Shown here: piece by piece, positions 33,151-40,376 of the stretch
Numbering within the stretch: the stretch's first letter is position 1
How the letters are laid out: every line of letters begins with the position of its first letter
Assembly: GCF_024733565.1 (NCBI RefSeq)
Contig: NZ_JANIOC010000009.1
Span: 172,892-215,641, forward strand
From: Rossellomorea sp. SC111
Lineage (GTDB): Bacteria > Bacillota > Bacilli > Bacillales > Bacillaceae_B
Direction of reading: 5' to 3'
DNA length: 42,750 nucleotides
Position numbers and translations under genes: made by a program
The notes under the pieces: model-generated
The model's input: the letters and a program-made list of their open reading frames with translations, nothing else
Databases searched by the model: none
What the model was told of the DNA's origin: nothing

Positions 33151-33336
33151 TTGAAAAAACGATTCACCATGATCATCCCCATCATGATACTCGTTGCCGT
33201 TGCATGTTATTGGATGCTCGGCAAATATTATTCCGAGATTGAAACTGGTTCCAAATTCATGCTGATCATCGGGGGCACGCTCCTATCCGGCGTGATTTCC
33301 TTCTTCCTCTTTAAAGAGGACGAGGAACCGAAATAA
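33151..33336 (+). CDS. Small membrane protein (about 61 aa), hypothetical
   Basis: The protein has two hydrophobic segments (FTMIIPIMILVAVACYWML and FMLIIGGTLLSGVISFFLF) joined by KYYSEIETGSK, and an acidic tail KEDEEPK. TTG at 33151 is preferred because AAAGGA lies 10 nt upstream; an in-frame GTG at 33142 is too close to that site. It is probably read together with the chemoreceptor gene. No family is recognised. Confidence 0.65.
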   Translation: MKKRFTMIIPIMILVAVACYWMLGKYYSEIETGSKFMLIIGGTLLSGVISFFLFKEDEEPK

Positions 33337-33376
33337 AGAAAACACCACTTTCAGTGACGAAAGTGGTGTTTTCTTT
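33335..33376. terminator. Bidirectional terminator overlapping two stop codons
   Basis: AAAGAAAACACCACTTTC pairs with GAAAGTGGTGTTTTCTTT (18-bp perfect stem) around AGTGAC. It overlaps the stop codons of the convergent genes at 33336 and 33375. Confidence 0.92.
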
Positions 33377-33755
33377 ATTTCAGCAGCTTGTCTTCCAGTT
33401 TATGCTCATAGTTTTTGAACAAGGAACTATTTGTTTTGATTCTTTTCTTCGAAAGCATGCTATTGTATTTCAGCATTTTCTCATTCAGATTCTGCTTTAA
33501 TTCCCGTTCTTCCTCTTCATTCTCACAAACCCTGATCAAGTCTTCGATCCTCATCATTTCTTTTTTTACATTCATCTCGTCCGCTGTGAATCCTGCATTC
33601 TTCATGATCCGATGGGCCATCTTTAATTCCTGGGGAACCCCTCTGTCATCGTCAAGATTAAGCGGTTTTCCATATCCGGGAAGGTTCTCGAACTCCCCGT
33701 CCTCGTAAGCCTTCTTAATTCGTTGCTCTGAAACAATGGTTGAAAAATCCAACAC
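33375..33755 (-). CDS. DUF1992 (DnaJ homologue subfamily C28-like) protein
   Basis: The protein of about 126 residues has the family signature ERIKKAYEDGEFENLPGYGKPL-like motif near its N-terminus (SEQRIKKAYEDGEFENLPGYG, residues about 9-29) and a conserved LDDDRGVPQELKMAHRIMKNAG stretch. A charged helical C-terminus follows. The family occurs in many bacteria and in the eukaryotic DNAJC28 protein without a J-domain; its function is unknown. B. subtilis YflB is, as far as I recall, the same family. Start codon choice is between GTG 33761, GTG 33755 and TTG 33752; the AAGGGG site fits 33755 best. Confidence 0.85.
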   Translation of the reverse strand: MLDFSTIVSEQRIKKAYEDGEFENLPGYGKPLNLDDDRGVPQELKMAHRIMKNAGFTADEMNVKKEMMRIEDLIRVCENEEEERELKQNLNEKMLKYNSMLSKKRIKTNSSLFKNYEHKLEDKLLK

Positions 33756-33939
33756 TATCACCCCTTAGAAATGGATTGGTTCTAAAGAAGCATTTCCTGA
33801 ATCTGTTACTACTAGTATATCCAACCGGAAGGAAGGCTGCACATGTAGGTTGCGTCTATTTTCTGACAATTCACTTTCACATATTTTCGTTCCTCCCCGG
33901 AAAACCTACCAGTATCACGAACGAAAAGGAGTGGCTGAT

Positions 33940-34107
33940 ATGGCACGTGGTAAATCATTCGAATCAAAGAAAAAGGGACACCCAGGGAACTTCCCTCAAA
34001 ATAGTACAGCTAGTAAACATTCTGAGGATGCCGTTGGCGATGAAGAATTGATTGTGACACAGGAAGCGTTTAAAAATCGTGAAGATAACGATGAACATCG
34101 CTACTAA
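33940..34107 (+). CDS. Small hydrophilic protein (55 aa), hypothetical
   Basis: The ATG at 33940 is preceded by AAAAGGAG at 8 nt. The peptide starts MARGKSFESKKKGHPGNFPQ and ends in an acidic stretch (REDNDEHRY). It has no hydrophobic core and looks unstructured, like small spore or stress proteins of Bacilli, but I do not recognise a family. A perfect terminator follows 5 bp after the stop codon, so it is a complete monocistronic gene. Confidence 0.7.
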   Translation: MARGKSFESKKKGHPGNFPQNSTASKHSEDAVGDEELIVTQEAFKNREDNDEHRY

Positions 34108-34112
34108 AGTCG

Positions 34113-34139
34113 AAAAACGCTAGGAATCCTAGCGTTTTT
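34113..34139. terminator. Terminator after the 55-aa gene
   Basis: AAAAACGCTAGGA / TCCTAGCGTTTTT is a near-perfect palindrome with A and T runs on both sides. It may also stop transcription from hmp on the other strand. Confidence 0.88.
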
Positions 34140-34210
34140 CTGTTATCCTTCACCGAAATGAATCTGTATGCTGATCCGTCCGAGCACTTTTCATATCAGG
34201 AATGTAATCG

Positions 34211-35419
34211 TTAAACCGTCACACTTTCCTGCTTGCTTAAATCCATTGCCGGACCGAAGAACTCGAAACGCACCTTGGCTACACCCATTTCCCTCAATGT
34301 GCCGATGACAGCTTTCATAAATGGTGCAGGACCACACACGTAACATTCGGTTCCAGCGTCCACATACTGCTTCAGAATCCCTTTATTCACATACCCTGTA
34401 AAGTGGGGTGGAGATTCTTCCCGTGGATTTTCATAAACATAGCATACTTCCCCGTTTTCAAGTTCCGCCATGAGCTTTTCGACATCCCCTTTAAAGGCAT
34501 GCACGCCTTCATGTCTGCTCGCATGGATAAATGTTGTTTTACGTTCCGGTGTGGATTTGGCCACTTGTTCGAGCATACTCATCATAGGTGTGATTCCGAC
34601 ACCCCCGCTTATAAACGCAACAGGTGAATCCCCGTCCTCTAAATAGAAATCCCCGGCCGGTGCACTGACTTCGATCTTGCTTCCCACGATTGCTTTATCA
34701 TGTAAGAAGTTGGACACCTTCCCTTCCGGATCGCACTCTGCTTCTCTCTTAACAGAAATTCTGAACTGGTGGTCCATTGGCGCGCTTGATAAACTGTACT
34801 GACGAATATGAGTGAATTCTTCACCGGGGATCGTCACTCTGACAGATAAATATTGACCAGGCATGTAGGTCGGGACACTGCCGCCTTCTTTTGGTTGAAG
34901 ATAAAAAGAAGTGATGACGTCACTTTCCACTACTTTTTTAGCAATGATGAACGGTTTAAAGTCTCTGTAGCCGGCATCTTTGTTTTCAGTTTCATTATAC
35001 ATTTCTTCTTCTACATCGATGAATACTCCTGCGATGACACCGTATGCATCTCCCCACGCTTCGATGATCTCATCTGTCGCTGCATCTCCCAGAACCTGTT
35101 TGATGGCTTGAAGCAGATGCTCGCCAACGATTGGATAATGCTCAGGCTTAACCCCTAAACTTCTATGCTTGTGAGCGATTTGTTTTACAACAGGCAGGAT
35201 CATCTCGAGCTTATCGATATTCTGAGCTGCAGCATACACCGTATTGGCTAAAGCCGTTTGTTGTCTTCCCTTTTTCTGATTAGCATGATTGAAAATATTT
35301 AGTAATTCAGGATGATTGGTAAATAAATTTTTATAAAAAGTAGACGTAATTTCCGTTCCTTTGACTTCTAATACAGGAGCAGTGGATTTCACGATTTCAA
35401 TGGTTTTTTGAGATAGCAT
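34211..35419 (-). CDS. hmp: Flavohaemoglobin, nitric oxide dioxygenase
   Basis: The 402-residue protein has a globin domain (1-140) with the proximal haem ligand H85 in AHKHRSLGV. A ferredoxin-reductase FAD domain follows with RQYSLSSAP (RxYS motif), then an NAD domain with GGVGITPMMSMLEQ and the terminal YVCGPAPFMKAV. It oxidises nitric oxide to nitrate using NADPH/NADH and oxygen. The start at 35419 follows AGAGG; an upstream GTG in frame is less likely. It is divergent from nsrR with two NsrR-like boxes between them, so induction by nitric oxide is expected. Confidence 0.96.
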   Translation of the reverse strand: MLSQKTIEIVKSTAPVLEVKGTEITSTFYKNLFTNHPELLNIFNHANQKKGRQQTALANTVYAAAQNIDKLEMILPVVKQIAHKHRSLGVKPEHYPIVGEHLLQAIKQVLGDAATDEIIEAWGDAYGVIAGVFIDVEEEMYNETENKDAGYRDFKPFIIAKKVVESDVITSFYLQPKEGGSVPTYMPGQYLSVRVTIPGEEFTHIRQYSLSSAPMDHQFRISVKREAECDPEGKVSNFLHDKAIVGSKIEVSAPAGDFYLEDGDSPVAFISGGVGITPMMSMLEQVAKSTPERKTTFIHASRHEGVHAFKGDVEKLMAELENGEVCYVYENPREESPPHFTGYVNKGILKQYVDAGTECYVCGPAPFMKAVIGTLREMGVAKVRFEFFGPAMDLSKQESVTV

Positions 35420-35436
35420 TTTGGTCACCTCTAAAG

Positions 35437-35453
35437 GTATATTTTGAATACAT
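35437..35453 (-). promoter_or_regulatory. NsrR-like operator, hmp-proximal
   Basis: GTATATTTTGAATACAT is a near match to the Bacillus NsrR consensus ATGTATTTTAAATACAT, placed 18 bp before the hmp start. Confidence 0.65.
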
Positions 35454-35485
35454 CTTTAGCCTACTCCTGCTTATCGATTAAAGCA

Positions 35486-35500
35486 ATATATAAAATACAT
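35486..35500. promoter_or_regulatory. NsrR-like operator, upstream copy
   Basis: ATATATAAAATACAT resembles the same consensus and shares the word AATACATCTTTA/AAATACATCTTTAA with the first box. The two sites are about 48 bp apart. Confidence 0.55.
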
Positions 35501-35525
35501 CTTTAACAAAACAGTCACATTTAGA

Positions 35526-35555
35526 CACAGACTTACTTCCTTTTGTATAATGGGG
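35526..35555 (+). promoter_or_regulatory. Promoter of nsrR
   Basis: TAGACA, an 18-bp spacer and a perfect TATAAT precede the nsrR start by about 30 bp. Coordinates are approximate to a base or two. Confidence 0.6.
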
Positions 35556-35580
35556 ATAATGGAACGGAAAGGTGAGATAC

Positions 35581-36030
35581 ATGAGACTAACTTTATACAC
35601 TGACTACTCACTGAGGGTCCTGATTTTCCTGGCGTCAAAACCGAAAGACGAACTCTCTAATATAAAAGAAATCGCAGATGCCTACAGCATCTCTAAGAAT
35701 CACCTGATGAAAGTGACGTATGAACTGGGAAAAATGGGGATGATCGAAACGATCCGCGGCAGAAACGGCGGGATCAGGCTTGCACAGTCCCCTGAAGATA
35801 TCAATATAGGCAAACTTGTCCGTGCGACAGAAGAGGATTTCCATCTTGTTGAATGCTTCGATGCCGCAAACAACTCTTGCATCATCACGCCGGTATGCGG
35901 ATTGAAGCATGTCCTTGGCAAAGCATTGAACGCTTATCTCTCTGTCCTCGATGCTTACACCCTGTCCGACCTCGTCCAGAATCCCATGGACTACCGGTTC
36001 CTCTTTCAAGAGCAGAAAAGGGATACTTGA
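35581..36030 (+). CDS. nsrR: Nitric-oxide-sensing Rrf2-family repressor NsrR
   Basis: The 149-residue protein has an N-terminal winged HTH (RLTLYTDYSLRVLIFLA, KEIADAYSISKNHLMKV, IRGRNGGIRLA) and the cluster-binding cysteines C92, C100 and C106 in the ECF...NNSCIITPVCG segment. The residue pattern and numbering agree with B. subtilis NsrR, including D8, which is a [4Fe-4S] ligand in the family. The [4Fe-4S] form binds operators; nitric oxide destroys it and derepresses hmp. ATG at 35581 follows GGAAAGG; the in-frame GTG at 35572 was not chosen. Confidence 0.95.
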   Translation: MRLTLYTDYSLRVLIFLASKPKDELSNIKEIADAYSISKNHLMKVTYELGKMGMIETIRGRNGGIRLAQSPEDINIGKLVRATEEDFHLVECFDAANNSCIITPVCGLKHVLGKALNAYLSVLDAYTLSDLVQNPMDYRFLFQEQKRDT

Positions 36031-36035
36031 AGATC

Positions 36036-36067
36036 CTTCTCACCGATTTGCGGTGGGAAGTTTTTTT
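36036..36067 (+). terminator. Terminator of nsrR
   Basis: CTTCTCACCG / CGGTGGGAAG with a 5-nt loop is followed by seven T residues on the plus strand. Confidence 0.92.
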
Positions 36068-36073
36068 ATGAGA

Positions 36074-36146
36074 TTCTTGTGTTGGTTCAGCTGCTGAATA
36101 TTCTTCAATAATCAGCAGCTGAACGATTGACCCCATAACACAAGAA
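36074..36146. repeat. Two-helix inverted repeat of unknown role
   Basis: An outer 10-bp helix (TTCTTGTGTT 36074-36083 / AACACAAGAA 36137-36146) and an inner 13-bp helix (GTTCAGCTGCTGA 36085-36097 / TCAGCAGCTGAAC 36112-36124) share one axis. A 12-nt bulge lies on the right arm. There is no T-run, so it is not an ordinary terminator. Confidence 0.7.
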
Positions 36147-36171
36147 GCCTGCCTTCCAACCGGAACTTGCC

Positions 36172-36564
36172 TTATTTTTTACTCTCGCTATACTTGAATG
36201 TCATCAATAGAAACAGGAAAAAGCTGAGTAACAGCGTGCTTCCCCCGACAATATAAAAGACGGTCGTAAACCCCGTGGGCAGATTGAATGGATTCAAATT
36301 GTACATCCACATCCCGACGGTCAATCCGATTGAACCGATGATGGTCGTCCACACATGGGCAAATGCCAGTTTAGAAGATTTCGGTACCTGATAGGATCGA
36401 TAATAGGAAGAGTAGGCAAATAAGCTCAACCACCCGACAACCAGAATATGAGCGTGGATCGGCTTGAATGCATACGATCCGGCCCCGGCCATATGAGACC
36501 CGAGAAATGCTCCGATAAACCCATAAATGGCGGACATTCGTAATAATAGGACATTCCAAGGCAT
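36172..36564 (-). CDS. Small haem-copper-oxidase-like four-helix membrane protein
   Basis: The 130-residue protein has four membrane segments. The second contains HAHILVVGWLSLF preceded by KPI, a His pattern like that of haem-copper oxidase/NorB subunit I and NnrS-type proteins. GMWMYNLNPFNLPTG follows before the last span. Small proteins of this kind are annotated in Bacilli as cytochrome-c oxidase-like, but they lack the full set of haem and copper ligands. The start at 36564 follows GGGGGAAG. Its place beside nsrR and hmp suggests a role with nitric oxide or haem (inference only). Confidence 0.7.
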   Translation of the reverse strand: MPWNVLLLRMSAIYGFIGAFLGSHMAGAGSYAFKPIHAHILVVGWLSLFAYSSYYRSYQVPKSSKLAFAHVWTTIIGSIGLTVGMWMYNLNPFNLPTGFTTVFYIVGGSTLLLSFFLFLLMTFKYSESKK

Positions 36565-36693
36565 ATTGTCTTCCCCCTTTTTTAAAAGCGCTCCCATCAT
36601 TATAGTATAGTTGTCTGAATAGAAGCTATGAATCTTGATTCAATGCCATACAACGTTCAAATTTAAAGGCATGAATAAATACATTCCTCTTCT

Positions 36694-36722
36694 TTGACAT
36701 ACGATACAAAGATAGGTGTAAA
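36694..36722 (+). promoter_or_regulatory. Promoter of the aminopeptidase gene, distal
   Basis: TTGACA (36694-36699), a 17-bp spacer and TGTAAA (36717-36722). A second possible promoter (TTGCAA, 16 bp, TACAAT) lies immediately downstream at about 36726-36753, so transcription may start from two tandem promoters. Confidence 0.55.
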
Positions 36723-36792
36723 CACTTGCAAACGGTGCCCGCACTGATACAATAAGGATGTAATAGAACATTCTGAAAAAAGGAGAATACAT

Positions 36793-38025
36793 ATGACTAA
36801 TTTCCAACAAAATTTAGAGAAATACGCAAGTCTTGCAGTTGAAGTCGGAGTGAATGTTCAAAAAGGACAGACCCTCGTCATCAACACGTCCATCGACTCT
36901 GCAGAATTCGTCCGCTTAGTAGTAAAGAAAGCCTATGAAGTAGGAGCTAAGCACGTATATGTAAACTGGAGTGATGACACCGTCAACCGTACGAAATACG
37001 ACCTTGCCCCGGATGAAGCATTCCAGGAGTTCCCTGAGTGGAAAGCACGCGAAGTCGAAACGCTTGCGGAAGGCGGAGCTGCCTTCATGAGCATCGTTTC
37101 TTCAAGCCCTGACCTTTTAAAAGGCGTCAATCCGGACCGCATCTCGAATTTCCAAAAGGTTGCCGGTAAAGCGATGTCCAAATACCGTCAGTTCATTCAA
37201 TCTGACAAAGTCAGCTGGTGTGTGCTCGCCGCTCCTTCGAATGACTGGGCAGCAAAAGTATTCCCGGATGCTTCTGAACAAGAACAAGTCGACCTATTAT
37301 GGGACGCGATCTTCAAAGCGGTCCGCGCCGACCAGGCTGACCCTGTCCAGGCATGGAAGGATCACGACGCAAACCTTCACGAAAAAGTGGAATACCTGAA
37401 CGAAAAGAACTACCAGAAGCTTCATTACACAGCTCCAGGGACGGACCTTACCATCGAGCTTCCAAAAGGTCATCTGTGGGTAGGAGCCGGAAGTGTGAAC
37501 GAAGAAGGAACGACTTTCATGGCGAATATGCCGACAGAAGAAGTATTCACGGTTCCACTAAAGACCGGGGTAAACGGGACAGTTTCAAGTACGAAGCCGC
37601 TTAGCTACGGTGGTAACGTGATCGACAACTTCACGATCACATTCGAAAACGGTCGCATCGTGGACGTAAAGGCTGAAGAAGGCGAAGAAATCCTGAAACG
37701 CCTTGTGGATACCGATGAAGGGTCTCACTACCTTGGTGAAATCGCTCTTGTACCACATCAGTCCCCGATTTCTCAATCGAACGTGTTATTCTACAACACA
37801 TTATTCGATGAGAACGCATCAAACCACCTTGCGATCGGGAATGCCTATGCGTTCTGTATCGAAGGCGGAAAGAAAATGAGCGAGGAAGAGCTAGAGAAAA
37901 ACGGGTTGAACAACAGCATCACCCACGTTGACTTCATGATCGGTTCTGACAAGATGAACATTGATGGAGTGAAAGAAGACGGCTCGACTGAAGCAGTATT
38001 CCGCGATGGCGGTTGGGCGTTTTAA
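36793..38025 (+). CDS. ampS: M29-family metallo-aminopeptidase
   Basis: The 410-residue cytoplasmic exopeptidase removes N-terminal residues from peptides. It follows the AmpS/PepS/AmpT family throughout: the N-terminal FQQNLEKYASLAVEVGVNVQKGQ, NMPTEEVFTVPLKTGVNGTVSSTKPL, and the metal-binding stretches SHYLGEIALVPHQSPIS, LFDENASNHLAIGNAY and THVDFMIGS, which supply the Glu, His and Asp ligands of the two metal ions. ATG follows AAAGGAG at 9 nt. Tandem promoters upstream and a terminator downstream make it monocistronic. Confidence 0.95.
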   Translation: MTNFQQNLEKYASLAVEVGVNVQKGQTLVINTSIDSAEFVRLVVKKAYEVGAKHVYVNWSDDTVNRTKYDLAPDEAFQEFPEWKAREVETLAEGGAAFMSIVSSSPDLLKGVNPDRISNFQKVAGKAMSKYRQFIQSDKVSWCVLAAPSNDWAAKVFPDASEQEQVDLLWDAIFKAVRADQADPVQAWKDHDANLHEKVEYLNEKNYQKLHYTAPGTDLTIELPKGHLWVGAGSVNEEGTTFMANMPTEEVFTVPLKTGVNGTVSSTKPLSYGGNVIDNFTITFENGRIVDVKAEEGEEILKRLVDTDEGSHYLGEIALVPHQSPISQSNVLFYNTLFDENASNHLAIGNAYAFCIEGGKKMSEEELEKNGLNNSITHVDFMIGSDKMNIDGVKEDGSTEAVFRDGGWAF

Positions 38026-38038
38026 TCTATGTATTGCG

Positions 38039-38087
38039 AAATCCCCGGGAAGCGGCTTGGCTGCTTTTTGGGGATTTTGTTTTTTTG
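38039..38087 (+). terminator. Terminator of ampS
   Basis: AAATCCCC / GGGGATTT with an inner AGC.GCT helix is followed by TGTTTTTTT. Confidence 0.8.
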
Positions 38088-38147
38088 GATGGGTGACTTA
38101 GCTTATTTTTTGACTGAGCGCTCAATCGAATGGGTTAATTTATAAAA

Positions 38148-38200
38148 AACGCAATTAACCATATTTTTGATGCAATTACCTAAAAAATGACGCAATTCCT
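38148..38200. repeat. Three tandem copies of an approximately 20-bp repeat
   Basis: The word YGCAATTA(C) occurs at 38150, 38171 and 38191 (third copy CGCAATTCC), with A-rich linkers ending TTGA/ATGA. Start-to-start spacing is 21 and 20 bp. It lies between convergent genes in a stretch of about 190 bp that otherwise shows nothing. Confidence 0.65.
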
Positions 38201-38273
38201 GGTTCATCCACCATCTGATTCCCTTTCCACCTGCTATGTAGTCAGGCATCCAGCCCATATCAGTTCAATATCA

Positions 38274-38864
38274 TCAATATCCATACTGTTTCGTTAACGC
38301 AATCGCAGCAATTGTCGCTCCTGCCGCCTGGGCATAGCTCCCGAATGTCGTGATCTGGAGTCCGAGATCCTTCCTCTCCTTTAAAATATATACTTCCCCC
38401 ACCGCTTCAAGGGTTGCCCCCAGGGATTGAAGCGTATTCCCATAAGCAAGAAGCTGTGAATAGGCACGCGTGCTCAAGGTAGCTCCGTATGCTTCAAGCC
38501 CCGCACCTATAGATTGAACGGTATCGCCGAAGATATCCAGATTCAATCCTTCTAGCTCTTTTCCTGAAAATTGGAGCTCCGCAGCATAGACATTCGTCAC
38601 GTTTCCGGAGGCTTGGATCCAGTCACCGATGATACGGTAGGTCTCTCCAATCGATCCATCCGACAATTTCTCGGCACCGACAGCCTGCAGGGAATTTCCC
38701 GCTGCCTCGAATCCATTTCCGATAGAGACGAGCCGAAGACCGACTGGCTCCTGATTCAATCGTTCTTCCCGAATGATCATGGTTTCACCGGTGGCTGCAA
38801 TCACCGTACCGACTACCTGGGTCCACACTCCCGTAAGGAGAATTAGTCTATCGATCACCTCCAT
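38274..38864 (-). CDS. Glycine-patterned repetitive protein (DUF6944-like)
   Basis: The 196-residue protein is made of at least five degenerate units of the form (I/F/Y)G-(N/D)-x-hydrophobic-(Q/E)-(A/S)-x-G-x-x-L-(Q/E)-A-x-G, for example IGNGFEAAGNSLQAVGAE, FGDTVQSIGAGLEAYGAT and YGNTLQSLGATLEAVGEV. Helices with glycine and alanine at regular positions suggest tight helix packing, perhaps at or in a membrane, though no single segment is a classic span. I recall a 'DUF6944 family repetitive protein' in Bacilli that looks like this; the role is unknown. AAAGGA precedes the ATG. Confidence 0.75.
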   Translation of the reverse strand: MEVIDRLILLTGVWTQVVGTVIAATGETMIIREERLNQEPVGLRLVSIGNGFEAAGNSLQAVGAEKLSDGSIGETYRIIGDWIQASGNVTNVYAAELQFSGKELEGLNLDIFGDTVQSIGAGLEAYGATLSTRAYSQLLAYGNTLQSLGATLEAVGEVYILKERKDLGLQITTFGSYAQAAGATIAAIALTKQYGY

Positions 38865-38975
38865 CCACCGATCCTTTCATCATTCATATATTTAATGTAT
38901 TCAAAGGATTAAAATTGGTATCTTTGGACCCGTGTCCGTCTTAAGTGAATATTTACAAATACCAGTAAATGAGTC

Positions 38976-39004
38976 TTGTTTAATTTGTCCCATCGGGCTA
39001 TGAT
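38976..39004 (+). promoter_or_regulatory. Promoter of the second MFS gene
   Basis: TTGTTT (38976-38981), a 17-bp spacer and TATGAT (38999-39004), 40 bp before the ATG. Confidence 0.6.
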
Positions 39005-39044
39005 AATCTAGTTCATCTAGAGTTTCATAAGGGGAGGGATTTAG

Positions 39045-40334
39045 ATGAGAATTCGGGATTGGGACCGCAATTTAAAGGTCCGGCTGTTTGGGGAAGCAGC
39101 GATTAACATTACCTTCTGGATGTTCTTTCCGTTTTTGACGATCTATTTTACTGAGTCGTTCGGAAAGCAGACAGCAGGATTATTATTGGTTCTTTCACAA
39201 GTATTCGCCGTACTCGCGAATCTGATGGGAGGCTACTGCGCCGACCGTTTCGGCCGCAAGCGGATGATGGTCATCTCGGCATTCGGACAAGGCTTTGCTT
39301 TTTTAATCTTTGCACTCGCCAGCTCACCATGGCTGGATTCTGCCATGATCGGCTTTATTTGCTTCAGTCTGGTCGGGGTGTTCGGTTCATTTTATTGGCC
39401 GGCAAGTCAGGCCATGGTCGCAGATGTCGTCGATGAGAAAGACCGTAGCCATGTGTTTGCCGTCTTTTACACGTCCATCAATATCGCCGTCGTCGTGGGA
39501 CCGATATTAGGTGGCATTTTCTATGTCCATTACCGCTTTCAATTATTGATCGCAGCCGCTCTTATTTGTATGCTTTTAGCACTTCTTCTATCTAAAATGA
39601 CGAGGGAAACGGCACCCGCCGACAAGAATAAGCTTCTCGTCACAGAAGGGAAGAAGAAAGTATGGCATAGTGTGTTGTCTGATCAATTTAAGGATTATAG
39701 TGTCATATTTAAAGACAAAACATTTTTATTGTTTATTTTAGCTGGGGTCTTGGTAGGTCAGACGTTCATGCAATTGGATCTCCTTATCCCTGTATATATT
39801 AAAGATGTAGTGGATAAAGCTACGCTGTTCAGCTTCGGGGATTGGTCCTTGACACTCGTGAGTGAGCAGGTATTCGGTTTGATCCTTTCCGAAAATGGAT
39901 TGCTGGTGGCCCTTCTGACAGTATTCATTACGAGATGGATCACTAAATTCCGTGAACGTAATGTGTTCATTCTCTCTTCTGTCATCTATGCTGTTTCAAT
40001 CTTTATGTTTGGTCAGACGAGTTCAGTATGGATGTTTGTGATCAGCATGGCGGTGTTCACTTTTGCGGAATTGATGACTGCCGGTATTCAGCAGAGTTTT
40101 GTATCAAAGCTTGCACCGGATCATATGAGAGGACAGTATTTTGCCGCTGCCAGCCTGCGTTTCACGATTGCCAGGACGATTGCGCCTCTCTCCATCACCC
40201 TGTCTCTTTATATAGGGTATGATTGGACGTTCATCATTCTTTCGATTCTTGCTCTTGTCAGTGCTGGACTCTTCTTCATCATGTTCGAGCGCTTTGAAAA
40301 AGAAGAGATGGAACTGAAGAAAGCTGCTCATTAA
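39045..40334 (+). CDS. MFS transporter
   Basis: The 429-residue protein has about 12 membrane segments. The loop 2-3 signature GGYCADRFGRKRMM (GxxxDRxGRR) and a central cytoplasmic loop (about 185-215, rich in Lys) are typical of 12-span drug or sugar efflux members. GGGGAGGG precedes the ATG. It is monocistronic, with its own promoter and a terminator. The substrate is unknown; nearby genes give no hint. Confidence 0.9.
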   Translation: MRIRDWDRNLKVRLFGEAAINITFWMFFPFLTIYFTESFGKQTAGLLLVLSQVFAVLANLMGGYCADRFGRKRMMVISAFGQGFAFLIFALASSPWLDSAMIGFICFSLVGVFGSFYWPASQAMVADVVDEKDRSHVFAVFYTSINIAVVVGPILGGIFYVHYRFQLLIAAALICMLLALLLSKMTRETAPADKNKLLVTEGKKKVWHSVLSDQFKDYSVIFKDKTFLLFILAGVLVGQTFMQLDLLIPVYIKDVVDKATLFSFGDWSLTLVSEQVFGLILSENGLLVALLTVFITRWITKFRERNVFILSSVIYAVSIFMFGQTSSVWMFVISMAVFTFAELMTAGIQQSFVSKLAPDHMRGQYFAAASLRFTIARTIAPLSITLSLYIGYDWTFIILSILALVSAGLFFIMFERFEKEEMELKKAAH

Positions 40335-40370
40335 AAAAAGGAATGATCCGCAATGGATCATTCCTTTCTC
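40333..40370. terminator. Bidirectional terminator between MFS and repeat-protein genes
   Basis: AAAGGAATGATCC / GGATCATTCCTTT (13 bp) with a 5-nt loop. It serves both convergent transcripts. Confidence 0.92.
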
Positions 40371-40376
40371 TTTCTA

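Noticed and set aside
38148..38200. CRISPR-like short array
   Set aside because: Only three units with about 12-bp linkers, and the linkers resemble one another.
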